Assembly (NCBI RefSeq): GCF_014698335.1
Contig: NZ_JACJSV010000033.1
Coordinates: 1 to 53,667 of the forward strand
Length of the DNA stretch: 53,667 bases
Source: Microcystis viridis FACHB-1342
GTDB lineage: Bacteria; Cyanobacteriota; Cyanobacteriia; Cyanobacteriales; Microcystaceae
Direction of reading: 5' to 3'
Below are positions 9,807-17,407 of this stretch, piece by piece (position 1 is the stretch's first letter; every line of letters begins with the position of its first letter). The position numbers were made by a program, and so were the translations under genes. The notes under the pieces are model-generated. The model made no database searches. It was not told where the DNA came from and worked only from the letters and a program-made list of their open reading frames with translations.

Positions 9807-9836
9807 TTGACAAAGTAATTCTATTTAAGCTATATT
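9807..9836 (+). promoter_or_regulatory. Sigma-70 promoter of tRNA-Ala
   Basis: TTGACA (9807-9812) and TATATT (9831-9836) are 18 bases apart. The expected transcription start lies about 10 bases before the tRNA 5' end at 9853. Confidence 0.75.
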
Positions 9837-9852
9837 CAAAAATGGTCTTCGC

Positions 9853-9925
9853 GGGGTTATAGCTCAGTTGGTAGAGCACCTCAATGGCATTGAGGGGGTC
9901 AGCGGTTCGAATCCGCTTAGCTCCA
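9853..9925 (+). tRNA. tRNA-Ala (anticodon GGC)
   Basis: A 73-nt cloverleaf. The acceptor stem GGGGTTA pairs with TAGCTCC and includes the G3:U70 wobble that identifies alanine tRNAs. The D arm has AGCTCAGTTGGTAGAGC. The anticodon stem CCTCA/TGAGG encloses ATGGCAT, with anticodon GGC reading GCC and GCU codons. The T arm contains GGTTCGAATCC. Discriminator base is A, and the 3' CCA is not encoded. Confidence 0.97.
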
Positions 9926-10050
9926 TACAGTTAAGATAAGAGTTTCAGGGTTACTGGAGCTAGAAAAGTGGCGAGGAGATGGTAGATTGAAAGAGGATTT
10001 CTGGTTGGAAAAGTCTCTTTTTACATCGATACTCTCTCAGGACAAAATTA

Positions 10051-11148
10051 ATGATAGAGCTTTTTAAGCAACTACCTCGTTGGTTGCGGCTAAGTCTGGT
10101 TTTTCCGCTTTTATTTCTCAATGGTTGGTTATTATTCCAATTATTTAGCTATCTAGAACCCTTAGTCAGTATTTTTGTCACTGCTAGTTTACTAGCTTTT
10201 GTCTTAGATGTTCCCATCAAACTACTGCAAAGACGCGGGGTTAATCGCAGTGGTTCGATCGCTATTGTCTTTTTAATTGCCCTATTAATTTTGATTGTTT
10301 TAGGTTTAATTTTAATTCCCCAGATTGTCGAACAATTAAGCAGTTTAATCAATAGTTTGCCCCAGTGGATCGAGTCGGGAACCGAACAGATACAAAATTT
10401 AGAAAAGTGGGATAAAACTCAGAAATATGCGATTTATATCGAGCAATCAATCACCCAGTTATCGGAACGACTAACCAATGTTTTACAAACTCTTAGCACT
10501 CAATTACTGAGCTTTGTGCTGGGAACTATCAACAGTATCCTAAACATTCTCTTTGTTCTGGTTATAACTGTCTTTCTGGTTCTCTATGGCGAACAAATTT
10601 GGGAGGGAATTTTAAGCTGGATTCCTGCTCCCTGGAATCTCAAATTAAGAACTATTATTCGTCAAACTTTTGAAACCTATTTTGCTGGTCAAACCATTTT
10701 AGCGGGAATTCTCAGCCTGGCTCAAATTTTTGTTTTTGTCATTCTCAAGGTCGATTATGCCCTATTATTCGGGGTGGCGATCGGTCTAACTACATTAATT
10801 CCTTTTGCCAGTGCCTTTACCATTATTGGCATTAGTACCCTACTAATGTTTCAAGATTTTTGGTTAGGGTTAAAAGTTTTGACCCTGACTATTATTGTCG
10901 GTCAAATTAATGATAATGTCATCGCCCCTCGGCTAATGGGAGGTATGATCGGACTTAATCCCGTCTGGATTATTCTATCTCTTTTTATCGGTGGCAAAGT
11001 GGCAGGAATTCTCGGTTTATTGATAGCAGTTCCCATCGCTAGTGTGCTGAAAAGTACCATCGATATCATCCGCTCACAGCAGCGGGAAAAAGAACCGGTA
11101 GTTATCCTAGAAGAAACGGTGAAAAATTCCTCGGAGGAGAGCAAATAA
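10051..11148 (+). CDS. AI-2E family transporter (PerM/YdiK-like integral membrane protein)
   Basis: A 365-residue multi-pass membrane protein of the AI-2E family exporter group. Hydrophobic segments appear near residues 13-30, 33-52, 63-88, 152-180, 209-235, 240-270 and 300-335. The family signatures LIPQIVEQLSSLINSLPQWI and the C-terminal QINDNVIAPRLMGGMIGLNP (PRxMG) are both present. Members have been linked to autoinducer-2 or to sodium/lithium export, so the substrate cannot be assigned. The C-terminus is charged and soluble (REKEPVVILEETVKNSSEES). The gene stands alone; an AGGAC-like ribosome binding site precedes the ATG. Confidence 0.85.
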   Translation: MIELFKQLPRWLRLSLVFPLLFLNGWLLFQLFSYLEPLVSIFVTASLLAFVLDVPIKLLQRRGVNRSGSIAIVFLIALLILIVLGLILIPQIVEQLSSLINSLPQWIESGTEQIQNLEKWDKTQKYAIYIEQSITQLSERLTNVLQTLSTQLLSFVLGTINSILNILFVLVITVFLVLYGEQIWEGILSWIPAPWNLKLRTIIRQTFETYFAGQTILAGILSLAQIFVFVILKVDYALLFGVAIGLTTLIPFASAFTIIGISTLLMFQDFWLGLKVLTLTIIVGQINDNVIAPRLMGGMIGLNPVWIILSLFIGGKVAGILGLLIAVPIASVLKSTIDIIRSQQREKEPVVILEETVKNSSEESK

Positions 11149-11519
11149 TAATAAATCCTATTTTTTCACTGAACAGTAAACAGTAATCAGTAATCATACT
11201 AAATCCGTTGAGTATAGGCTAGTTATGAGGAGAGGTACTCATGCAAAGGGGAGAATAAATAATCAGTTTTTAATAACCAGATTTAGTATCAGTGAATTGA
11301 AAACTCACATCTGGGCTCTCTTAGGTTTGGTGGGTAAAATGTATTCTAAGATACAGTCTTGCCGGCGAGGGAGTGGAAGGAACCACTCCAGACACAGAGG
11401 ACACAAAGATTGATCGCTTCTATAGTAAGTTAAACTGGTCGCAACGCGCTCGCTACGCGAGATCACACAAAGAATAAGAGAGCCACACCTGATAACTGAT
11501 AACTGATAACTGATAACTG
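11149..11519. other. Intergenic region with short repeats
   Basis: Between two convergent genes. It holds AACAGTAAACAGTAATCAG-type repeats near 11170, a perfect hairpin GGAGTGG-AAGGAA-CCACTCC near 11370-11390, an ACAGAGGACACAAAG motif also found in similar form near 50122, and a terminal TGATAAC array. A 62-codon frame at 11225 has no protein-like features. Confidence 0.5.
11490..11519. repeat. TGATAAC heptamer tandem array
   Basis: Four 7-bp units of TGATAAC end directly at the stop codon of the RNase HI-ACT gene. The reverse complement unit recurs at 47070-47093. Confidence 0.85.
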
Positions 11520-12359
11520 TTATGAGCGGCTAATTTCTTCGAGAATAGCCATCGCTTCTGTCACCCTATCCCTAGGGATAAATAAATGATCGTGATAATA
11601 ACCAGAAATGACATTGACGCTAATTGCCGCTTCGGACAGTTTCTCACTAATCACCGCTAAAAATCCCACCGCCGCTAAACTAGAATGCACAGAAAGAGTA
11701 ATTTGTCTATAAATATATTTGTACTGTAAATTCTTGCGATCGGCTTGCTGACGGGGAATAATCACCGTTATTCCTTCCTCTTCCCGAAATTGGCAGATAG
11801 GGGTTAATTGTAGCTGTTCCAGTCCTGTTGCTGTGAGGGAAGAGAAAACGAATTCTTCAGTATTTAGGATTGGTTTCAGGGATTGGAGCAGAATATCGAG
11901 ATTAGTTTCGCCTTCCTCGGGTTTTTCTGGCGATTTTTTCGCCGCATCCATACACTGATTAGCAGCAGCGTCAGCCACACTATTTTTAGCTCGTTCAATC
12001 CAGCGCCAGCTAATGCGATCGAATTGGGTGACTAATTGACAAGCACGCTGATAAAAGGGACGTAAACTATCGCTTTTTACCTTCCAGTCTCCCTTAACTT
12101 GATTGATGACTAATTGACTGTCTCCCCGAATTTCTAGGCTTTTTAAGCCTAATTCTTGGGCTTTTTCCAATCCAATAATCAATCCTGTGTATTCAGCTTC
12201 GTTATTAGTGGCTCTCTCCATATATCTACTCGTAGTCAAGGAATTACCCTCGGCTAAAACTATTACCGCTGCACCGGCTGCTCTCCCCGGATTGCCGCGA
12301 GAACCACCATCAAAATAGAGAACTGCTGAATTATCGGTTTTTTGAGCTTTTTTATCCAT
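11520..12359 (-). CDS. RNase HI domain fused to a C-terminal ACT-like domain
   Basis: Residues 10-140 form a ribonuclease HI domain that should cleave RNA in RNA:DNA hybrids. All four catalytic acidic residues are visible: Asp17 in YFDGGSRGNPG, Glu56 in NNEAEYTG, Asp80 in RGDSQLV and Asp130 in NSVADAAANQ. After an acidic linker (SPEKPEEGETN) the last 110 residues read ICQFREEEGITVIIP, SSLAAVGFLAVISEKL and VISGYYHDHLFIPRDR. This is the pattern of the small ACT-like ligand-binding family often annotated as DUF2241/CASTOR-ACT. The start is the ATG at 12359 (279 aa); a TTG 12 bases upstream is less likely. The fusion suggests ligand-regulated RNase H activity, which is inference only. The RNase part is confident. 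Confidence 0.88.
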   Translation of the reverse strand: MDKKAQKTDNSAVLYFDGGSRGNPGRAAGAAVIVLAEGNSLTTSRYMERATNNEAEYTGLIIGLEKAQELGLKSLEIRGDSQLVINQVKGDWKVKSDSLRPFYQRACQLVTQFDRISWRWIERAKNSVADAAANQCMDAAKKSPEKPEEGETNLDILLQSLKPILNTEEFVFSSLTATGLEQLQLTPICQFREEEGITVIIPRQQADRKNLQYKYIYRQITLSVHSSLAAVGFLAVISEKLSEAAISVNVISGYYHDHLFIPRDRVTEAMAILEEISRS

Positions 12360-12414
12360 AATTTTCGTCAATAAATCTTGGTATCTCCATTTTTATCCCT
12401 TTGACAATTGTAGG

Positions 12415-12488
12415 CGGTAGCGATTCCGGGATCGGCAAAGCGGACAAGCAAAATTTTAGCCGATCGCCGCTACCGGATAACTTTTTTT
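12415..12488 (+). terminator. Two-part hairpin followed by a T run
   Basis: CGGTAGCG (12415-12422) pairs with CGCTACCG (12468-12475), and inside it GATCGGC (12430-12436) pairs with GCCGATC (12459-12465). Seven T follow at 12482-12488. No gene ends just upstream on this strand, so this may be a leader attenuator, the end of a short unannotated RNA, or an inverted repeat of other origin. Confidence 0.4.
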
Positions 12489-12580
12489 CTGCAAGTTATT
12501 GATAATAATTTGCAGTTGTTGGTTATACTGAGAACATCAGCCTAGAGTTATATTGCTAATAGTTCTCAATTAAAAGCCCC

Positions 12581-12823
12581 ATGAGTATAGACAAATGGCC
12601 ATCGAAAGGTGAGAAAATCTTCAATCTTAGTGCTTGGGATCCCTGGCAGGTTTACCACCAGATGCAAGCCCTAAACATTGAATGTCAATGCTCGCTCCAT
12701 CAGCTTTTGCCGGTTCGCATTGATGCCTCCGCTCAACTTTTATAGCTGTGGATTGTCCTGCGACAGGTGGAGGCCTCCCGAGGCTGTTTAATCCCTTGGC
12801 TGGAAACCTGTTGGCAAGCATAA
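12581..12823 (+). pseudogene. Conserved small cyanobacterial protein interrupted by an amber codon
   Basis: An 80-codon frame runs from ATG at 12581 to TAA at 12821 with a single in-frame TAG at 12743-12745 (codon 55). The first part contains AWDPWQVYHQMQALNIECQC and VRIDASAQL. After the stop the same frame continues with LWIVLRQVEASRGCLIPWL. Protein-like character on both sides in one frame argues for one gene with a point mutation rather than two. The pattern with a VYxRLQxLxIxCxC-like core recalls a small protein family of unknown role that I associate with cyanobacteria. A read-through or 54-residue product cannot be excluded. An opposing 64-codon frame at 12627-12821 is a shadow. Confidence 0.6.
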
Positions 12824-12867
12824 TCCTTGAGAAAAATTAGCAATCTAAGAGTAAAAAGTGAGAAAGT

Positions 12868-13443
12868 ATGTCAAAATCTGCAACTACCATGATTCCCTTT
12901 CAAGTGGTCGGTCAATTCCTCGGTTTTGTCCTCAAGGACGGATATAAGGTAAAATACCTGAGAATCAGTGTTGATAAACGGGAATATTGGTTTAAGCCTG
13001 AAAAAACACTGCGAGACCACATACCTCTCAATATTGCTCTCCACTCATGGCTAAAAGTGACGGGAGAAAGTAGTCTTTGTTCAAAAAAGGGAAAATTAAA
13101 ACTGAGGGTACTAGGGATTGAGCATTTATCCGGCGAAAAAACCCCAGAAGTCACCCCGGCAAAAGCGAAAAAAGCCACCGTCTTAATCTGTCAGAAGTCC
13201 GATTGTTGGAAAAATGGCGGTGCGAGAGTCTGCCAAAGGTTAGAGAGTAGTTTAGAGGAAAAAGGACTGGGAGAAGCGGTGAATATTAAATTAACCGGCT
13301 GTTTAAAACAGTGCAAAAAAGGCCCGAATCTGGTGGTTATGCCCGATAAAAAGCATTATAATCAGGTAGCTCCCCAAGATGTCCCCTCCCTAATCGAGCG
13401 GCATTTTGCCACTTCTGAGCAAGGGAAGAGCCTATCAGTTTAA
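12868..13443 (+). CDS. 2Fe-2S thioredoxin-like ferredoxin domain protein
   Basis: 191 residues in two parts. Residues 1-90 (IPFQVVGQFLGFVLKDGYKVKYLRI and later) look like a small beta-rich domain. Residues 100-185 form a thioredoxin-like 2Fe-2S ferredoxin domain, with cysteines at 108 and 122 (ICQKSDCWKNGGARVC) and at 145 and 149 (LTGCLKQCKKGPN), the ligand spacing of the NuoE/Shethna-type fold; Cys113 is extra. It may work as an electron carrier or Fe-S sensor; the partner is unknown. The basic middle segment (PAKAKKATV) is a linker. It starts 44 bases after the amber-interrupted gene on the same strand, so the two may be cotranscribed. Confidence 0.8.
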   Translation: MSKSATTMIPFQVVGQFLGFVLKDGYKVKYLRISVDKREYWFKPEKTLRDHIPLNIALHSWLKVTGESSLCSKKGKLKLRVLGIEHLSGEKTPEVTPAKAKKATVLICQKSDCWKNGGARVCQRLESSLEEKGLGEAVNIKLTGCLKQCKKGPNLVVMPDKKHYNQVAPQDVPSLIERHFATSEQGKSLSV

Positions 13444-13564
13444 CTAGAAATTTAATCGGCGATCGCTGTTGACAAACGATCTTTTTTGTGTATCAAAGGG
13501 ACGAAGTGCCTAAAATTGTAATAAATTAGGGGTAGAAAAAGTCAATTCTTGCCGCCGATAATTT

Positions 13565-14419
13565 ATGACTGGTACCACTGCAACCTTGTTAATTTCTTGT
13601 CCCGACCAGATTGGTCTGGTGGCGAAAATCGCTAATTTTATCTACGCTAATGGCGGCAATATTATCCACGCTGACCAACACACGGATTTTTCGGCAGGAT
13701 TGTTCCTGATGCGGATAGAATGGCAATTAGAGGGGTTTAATTTACCCCGTGGGATGATCGAACCAGCTTTCGCCGCTATTGCCAAACCTTTGCAGGCTAG
13801 TTGGTCCTTACATTTTTCCGATACTGTTCCGCGTCTAGCTATTTGGGTGACAAAACAGGATCATTGTCTCCTCGATTTATTATGGCGACAACACGGGGGA
13901 GAAATTAGGGCAGAAATTCCTTTAATTATTAGCAATCATCCAGAATTACACTCAGTTGCCAATCAATTTGGTATTGATTTTTATCATCTTCCCGTTACCG
14001 CCGAAACCAAGATTGAACAGGAAGCCAGACAATTAGAGTTACTGCGGGAATACCGGATAGATTTAGGGATTTTAGCTAAATATATGCAGGTTCTCACCCC
14101 AGATTTTATTAACTTTTTTCCCAATATTATCAACATTCATCATTCTTTTTTACCGGCTTTTGCGGGAGCTAATCCCTATCAACGGGCTTACGATCGAGGG
14201 GTAAAAATTATTGGAGCCACCGCCCATTATATCACTGCCGATCTCGATCAGGGGCCAATTATCGAGCAGGATGTGGTCAGAGTTAGTCATCGCGATACCG
14301 TGGGAGATTTAATTCGTCAAGGTAAGGATTTAGAAAGGGTGGTGTTAGCGCGAGCGGTACGTTTACACTTGCAAAATCGCGTTTTAGTTTACGCTAATCG
14401 CACGGTAGTATTCGCTTAA
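13565..14419 (+). CDS. purU: Formyltetrahydrofolate deformylase PurU
   Basis: PurU hydrolyses 10-formyl-THF to formate and THF, balancing one-carbon pools and supplying formate. Residues 5-80 form an ACT regulatory domain (LLISCPDQIGLVAKIANFIYANGGNI). Residues 90-280 form the formyltransferase-like catalytic domain with NIHHSFLPAFAGANPY (Asn and His of the active site) and GATAHYITADLDQGPIIEQ (catalytic Asp). The 284-residue length is normal. It is monocistronic as far as can be seen and precedes the duplicated nuclease-like genes. It still carries the Asn-x-His motif that is altered in the second formyltransferase of this window (29231-30073). Confidence 0.96.
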   Translation: MTGTTATLLISCPDQIGLVAKIANFIYANGGNIIHADQHTDFSAGLFLMRIEWQLEGFNLPRGMIEPAFAAIAKPLQASWSLHFSDTVPRLAIWVTKQDHCLLDLLWRQHGGEIRAEIPLIISNHPELHSVANQFGIDFYHLPVTAETKIEQEARQLELLREYRIDLGILAKYMQVLTPDFINFFPNIINIHHSFLPAFAGANPYQRAYDRGVKIIGATAHYITADLDQGPIIEQDVVRVSHRDTVGDLIRQGKDLERVVLARAVRLHLQNRVLVYANRTVVFA

Positions 14420-14556
14420 GGTTGCTAGGGTAAGCTCATCTAAAATGGTATAAGATGTACTTGACAAAAAAGAGAGCATGGAAGGTTAAAAATTAGGAAG
14501 TACCGGCGCGATTGACTAAAATAGCAATAGACCAGATCAGAAGGAAAAAATTATCT

Positions 14557-15186
14557 ATGGCAACCACATCCGAAGACGTATGGCGACTCTTAGCCGAATT
14601 AACTGCCGCTCAAAAAGAAACTGACAAACAACTCAAGGAAGTCAGTCAACAACAGAAGGAGACTGAACTACTATTGAAGGAAGTTAGTCAACAACAGAAG
14701 GAAAACGCCCAACAACAGAAAGAAACTGACAAACAACTCAAAGAACTGGGCAAACAAATTGGGGGACTCGGTACAAAATTCGGCAGCTTTACCGAAGGAC
14801 TTGCCCTTCCTTCAATGGAAACGATTCTCGGACAACAATTTGGTATGGAGGTTATCAGTCCCAGTGTCCGAGTCAGTAAAGAAGGACAACACCTAGAAAT
14901 TGATGTTCTTGCCTATAGCAATGGTGAGCTAAATACTGCTTATATCGTTGAGGTTAAAAGTCATGTTAGACAGGAAGATATTACTCAATTAAAAAGTATT
15001 TTGCAACGGTTTCGCCGCTTTTTTCCTGAACACAAGGATAAAAAACTCTATGGCATATTAGCGGCGGTTGATTTATCCCCAGAATTACGCGAAAAAATTC
15101 TGCAAGAAGGGCTTTATGTGGCTCGGATTCATGACCAAGTATTTGAATTAGATATTCCCGATAATTTTCAGCCTCAAACCTATTAA
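14557..15186 (+). CDS. Coiled-coil PD-(D/E)XK nuclease-like protein (DUF3782 type), copy 1
   Basis: 209 residues. Residues 1-70 form a Gln/Lys/Glu-rich coiled coil with repeated KETDKQLKEVSQQQ units. Residues 75-205 are a domain with the restriction-endonuclease-like core LEIDVLAYSNGELNTAYIVEVKS: the Asp in EIDVLA and the E-x-K in VEVKS fit the PD-(D/E)XK active site. The family (DUF3782-like) is common in cyanobacteria and has no known role. I use the ATG at 14557 because it matches the start of the second copy; a TTG at 14512 is also in frame. The gene and about 40 bases upstream are duplicated at 15258-15907. Copy 1 has a longer coiled coil. Confidence 0.75.
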   Translation: MATTSEDVWRLLAELTAAQKETDKQLKEVSQQQKETELLLKEVSQQQKENAQQQKETDKQLKELGKQIGGLGTKFGSFTEGLALPSMETILGQQFGMEVISPSVRVSKEGQHLEIDVLAYSNGELNTAYIVEVKSHVRQEDITQLKSILQRFRRFFPEHKDKKLYGILAAVDLSPELREKILQEGLYVARIHDQVFELDIPDNFQPQTY

Positions 15187-15298
15187 AAATTTCGATGTGA
15201 TCGCTATATCTTCCCCAAAGGCAGAAACACTCTCTTCTTCATGAATCGGCAAAATTTAGTAAAATAGTAATAGACCAAATCAGAGAGAAAAAATCATC

Positions 15299-15907
15299 AT
15301 GGCAACTACATCCGAAGACGTATGGCGACTCTTAGCCGAATTAACTGCCGCTCAAAAAGAAACTGACCGACAACTCAAGGAAACTGACCGACAACTTAAG
15401 GAAGTTAGTCAACAACAGAAGGAAAACGCCCAACAACAGAAAGAAACTGACAAACAACTCAAAGAACTGGGCAAACAAATTGGGGGACTCGGTGCAAAAT
15501 TCGGCAGCTTTACCGAAGGACTTGCCCTTCCTTCAATGGAAACGATTCTCGGACAACAATTTGGTATGGAGGTTATCAGTCCCAGTGTCCGAGTCAGTAA
15601 AGAAGGACAACACCTAGAAATTGATGTTCTTGCCTATAGCAATGGTGAGCTAAATATTGCCTATATCGTTGAGGTTAAAAGTCATGTTAGACAGGAAGAT
15701 ATTACTCAATTAAAAAGTATTTTGCAACGGTTTCGCAGCTTTTTTCCTGAACACAAGGATAAAAAACTCTATGGCATATTAGCAGCCGTTGATTTATCCC
15801 CAGAATTACGCGAAAAAATTCTACAAGAAGGGCTTTATGTGGCTCAGATTCACGACCAAATATTTGAATTAGATATTCCCGATAATTTTTCACCTCAAAC
15901 CTATTAA
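15299..15907 (+). CDS. Coiled-coil PD-(D/E)XK nuclease-like protein (DUF3782 type), copy 2
   Basis: 202 residues, nearly identical to the preceding gene from residue 35 on. Differences are concentrated in the coiled-coil repeat number (here KETDRQLKETDRQLKEVSQQQ) and a handful of substitutions such as RFRSFFPE for RFRRFFPE. The active-site pattern LEIDVLAYSNGELNIAYIVEVKS is intact, so both copies could be active. A coiled coil plus a nuclease-like core suggests an oligomeric DNA-acting protein, but the substrate is unknown. It lies 112 bases after copy 1 on the same strand. Confidence 0.75.
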   Translation: MATTSEDVWRLLAELTAAQKETDRQLKETDRQLKEVSQQQKENAQQQKETDKQLKELGKQIGGLGAKFGSFTEGLALPSMETILGQQFGMEVISPSVRVSKEGQHLEIDVLAYSNGELNIAYIVEVKSHVRQEDITQLKSILQRFRSFFPEHKDKKLYGILAAVDLSPELREKILQEGLYVAQIHDQIFELDIPDNFSPQTY

Positions 15908-15943
15908 ATAACCCTGCTCTAGGAAAAACTTTTTCAGTAAGCT

Positions 15944-17200
15944 TTATTGTAATTGTCCGCGCAGAGCATAACGATCTTTTTCTAAACCGAAAGCGAAGAG
16001 AAAAGAATGGCGTATAGTGGGGTTAGAGAGAGTAAAAAAGAGAAAGAGAGCGATAACAGCTAATCCTGACGATAAACTAAACATAGTTTCGTAGGAAATT
16101 GCTAAAACCCCCAGAATTGGACCTGCTAAGGCCGTTCCCACATCAAAACCGCCAACACAGATAGAATAGGCCCGGCCGCGTTCTTGGGGCCCAGAGCGAT
16201 CGGAGATTAAAGCCAGTAACATAGGGAATAAAATCCCCCCTCCCGTACCTTCGAGAATAGCGGCTAAAATTAAAGCCGAAGGAGATCGGGCAGAAGATAG
16301 AACCAACATGGATAAACCATAGCAAAAAACGCTAATAGTGATGAATAAACCGCGTCCATAGCGATCGCTGGCTCCTCCCGACAAAATCCGCCCGATTACG
16401 CCCGATACTGCCGCACAACTGTAGAATAGACCAGGACTAAAAGGTATCTGATTTTCGAGGAGAAACAGGGGTAAAAAAGCGACTAAACCACCGAATAAAG
16501 TACCAACCAGTAGAAAAACTAAGGTAGGGACTAAAAAAGCCCGCTCTTGACATAATGCCCAGAAACTGCGCTCAATTGTCCGATTTTCTGCCTTCATTTC
16601 GGCTAATTTTTTCTTGAAGTCCAGTTCTTGAATGGAGAAACCCAAGAGAAATGCGATCGCTCCTGAAGTGGCGGAAACTAGAAACAAACCGTCATAACCG
16701 ATCGATTCGTAGAGATAACTGCCTAAAGCCGGACCGATTCCCATGCCTATGGGTGCAGTTAAGCTCATATAACCAATTATCTCTCCCCGTTGACGAACGG
16801 GGGAAAAATCCACCACTAGGGTGCTGTAACCAGTGGTAAAAGCGGCAATACTGAGACCATGGTAGGCGCGGACGGCGAATAAAGAGGAAAGATCGCGAAA
16901 AAATAGATAACCGAGGGGTGCGGTAGCGGCGACAATAGTTCCAAATAAAACCACTAATTTGCGACTGCGGCGATCAACTAGATTGCCTAACCAGCTGCGC
17001 GATAAAATTAAACCGATGGCAAAGGCCCCCATGACAAAGCCGATATCTTGTTTGCTACCGCCTAGGGAGTCAATATAGATGGGGAGAGTGGGGACAAGAG
17101 TGGTGATACTTATCCAGAAAAACAGCGCCGTGACGAAGAGAAAGAGTAGTTGACGACGAGTTTCGGCAGTAAGCGATCGAAAAGTTTTGAAAGCGTTCAC
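15944..17200 (-). CDS. Major facilitator superfamily transporter
   Basis: About 418 residues with twelve predicted membrane helices. The conserved loop 2-3 motif A is GNLVDRRSRKLVVLFG, preceded by TLVPTLPIYIDSLGGSKQDIG in the first helix and loop, as in drug and sugar exporters of the MFS_1 group. The equivalent loop in the second half is GGASDRYGRGLFI. The substrate cannot be told. Start choice is difficult: a TTG at 17224 abuts the SRP RNA gene, and a GTG at 17200 followed by NAFKTFRSLTAETRRQ is more plausible, so I use that. The SRP RNA gene directly upstream reads in the same direction, so the transporter's promoter may lie in or before it. Confidence 0.85.
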   Translation of the reverse strand: MNAFKTFRSLTAETRRQLLFLFVTALFFWISITTLVPTLPIYIDSLGGSKQDIGFVMGAFAIGLILSRSWLGNLVDRRSRKLVVLFGTIVAATAPLGYLFFRDLSSLFAVRAYHGLSIAAFTTGYSTLVVDFSPVRQRGEIIGYMSLTAPIGMGIGPALGSYLYESIGYDGLFLVSATSGAIAFLLGFSIQELDFKKKLAEMKAENRTIERSFWALCQERAFLVPTLVFLLVGTLFGGLVAFLPLFLLENQIPFSPGLFYSCAAVSGVIGRILSGGASDRYGRGLFITISVFCYGLSMLVLSSARSPSALILAAILEGTGGGILFPMLLALISDRSGPQERGRAYSICVGGFDVGTALAGPILGVLAISYETMFSLSSGLAVIALFLFFTLSNPTIRHSFLFAFGLEKDRYALRGQLQ

Positions 17201-17227
17201 GACAGTGACCGTCACAGGCAACAAAAA

Positions 17228-17322
17228 GACCCGGAGATCACGCCAGTCACAAGCATCCCGTATTGCTGCTACCTTCCGGTCCTGACAAGGTTAAGGCGTT
17301 GCGATCGCATGAGTCCGAGTCC
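17228..17322 (-). ncRNA. ffs: Signal recognition particle RNA (4.5S-type)
   Basis: The minus strand carries the hallmark SRP domain IV core: GTCAGGACCGGAAGGTAGCA, in which the GGAA tetraloop and the asymmetric AGCA internal loop bind Ffh. The ends pair: GACTCGGA (5' side, 17314-17321) with TCCGGGTC (3' side, 17228-17235), and ACGCC with GGCGT further in. Five T follow the 3' end. About 95 nt, the size of the small bacterial form. The RNA contains a HIP1 octamer (17301-17308). Confidence 0.92.
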
Positions 17323-17407
17323 TTTCTATCATAACATCTTTTTCCGGGATACTGGCATTTTTTTCCAGAGAATTTCCTCTCAATCTAGACTGTGAACAGA
17401 AATTTTC

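Larger units (their letters stand above)
14516..15907 (+). repeat. Tandem gene duplication (unit about 0.7 kb)
   Basis: The segment from about 14516 to 15186 recurs from about 15258 to 15907. Similarity includes the leader (AATAGCAATAGACCAGATCAG versus AATAGTAATAGACCAAATCAG). Coding identity is very high in the last 500 bases, implying recent duplication or gene conversion. Confidence 0.85.

Noticed and set aside
11225-11413. 62-codon frame in the gap before the RNase HI-ACT gene
   Set aside because: Crosses short repeats and a hairpin; composition is not protein-like.
12627-12821. 64-codon minus-strand frame
   Set aside because: The plus strand holds the better supported amber-interrupted gene; the minus frame lacks protein-like features.
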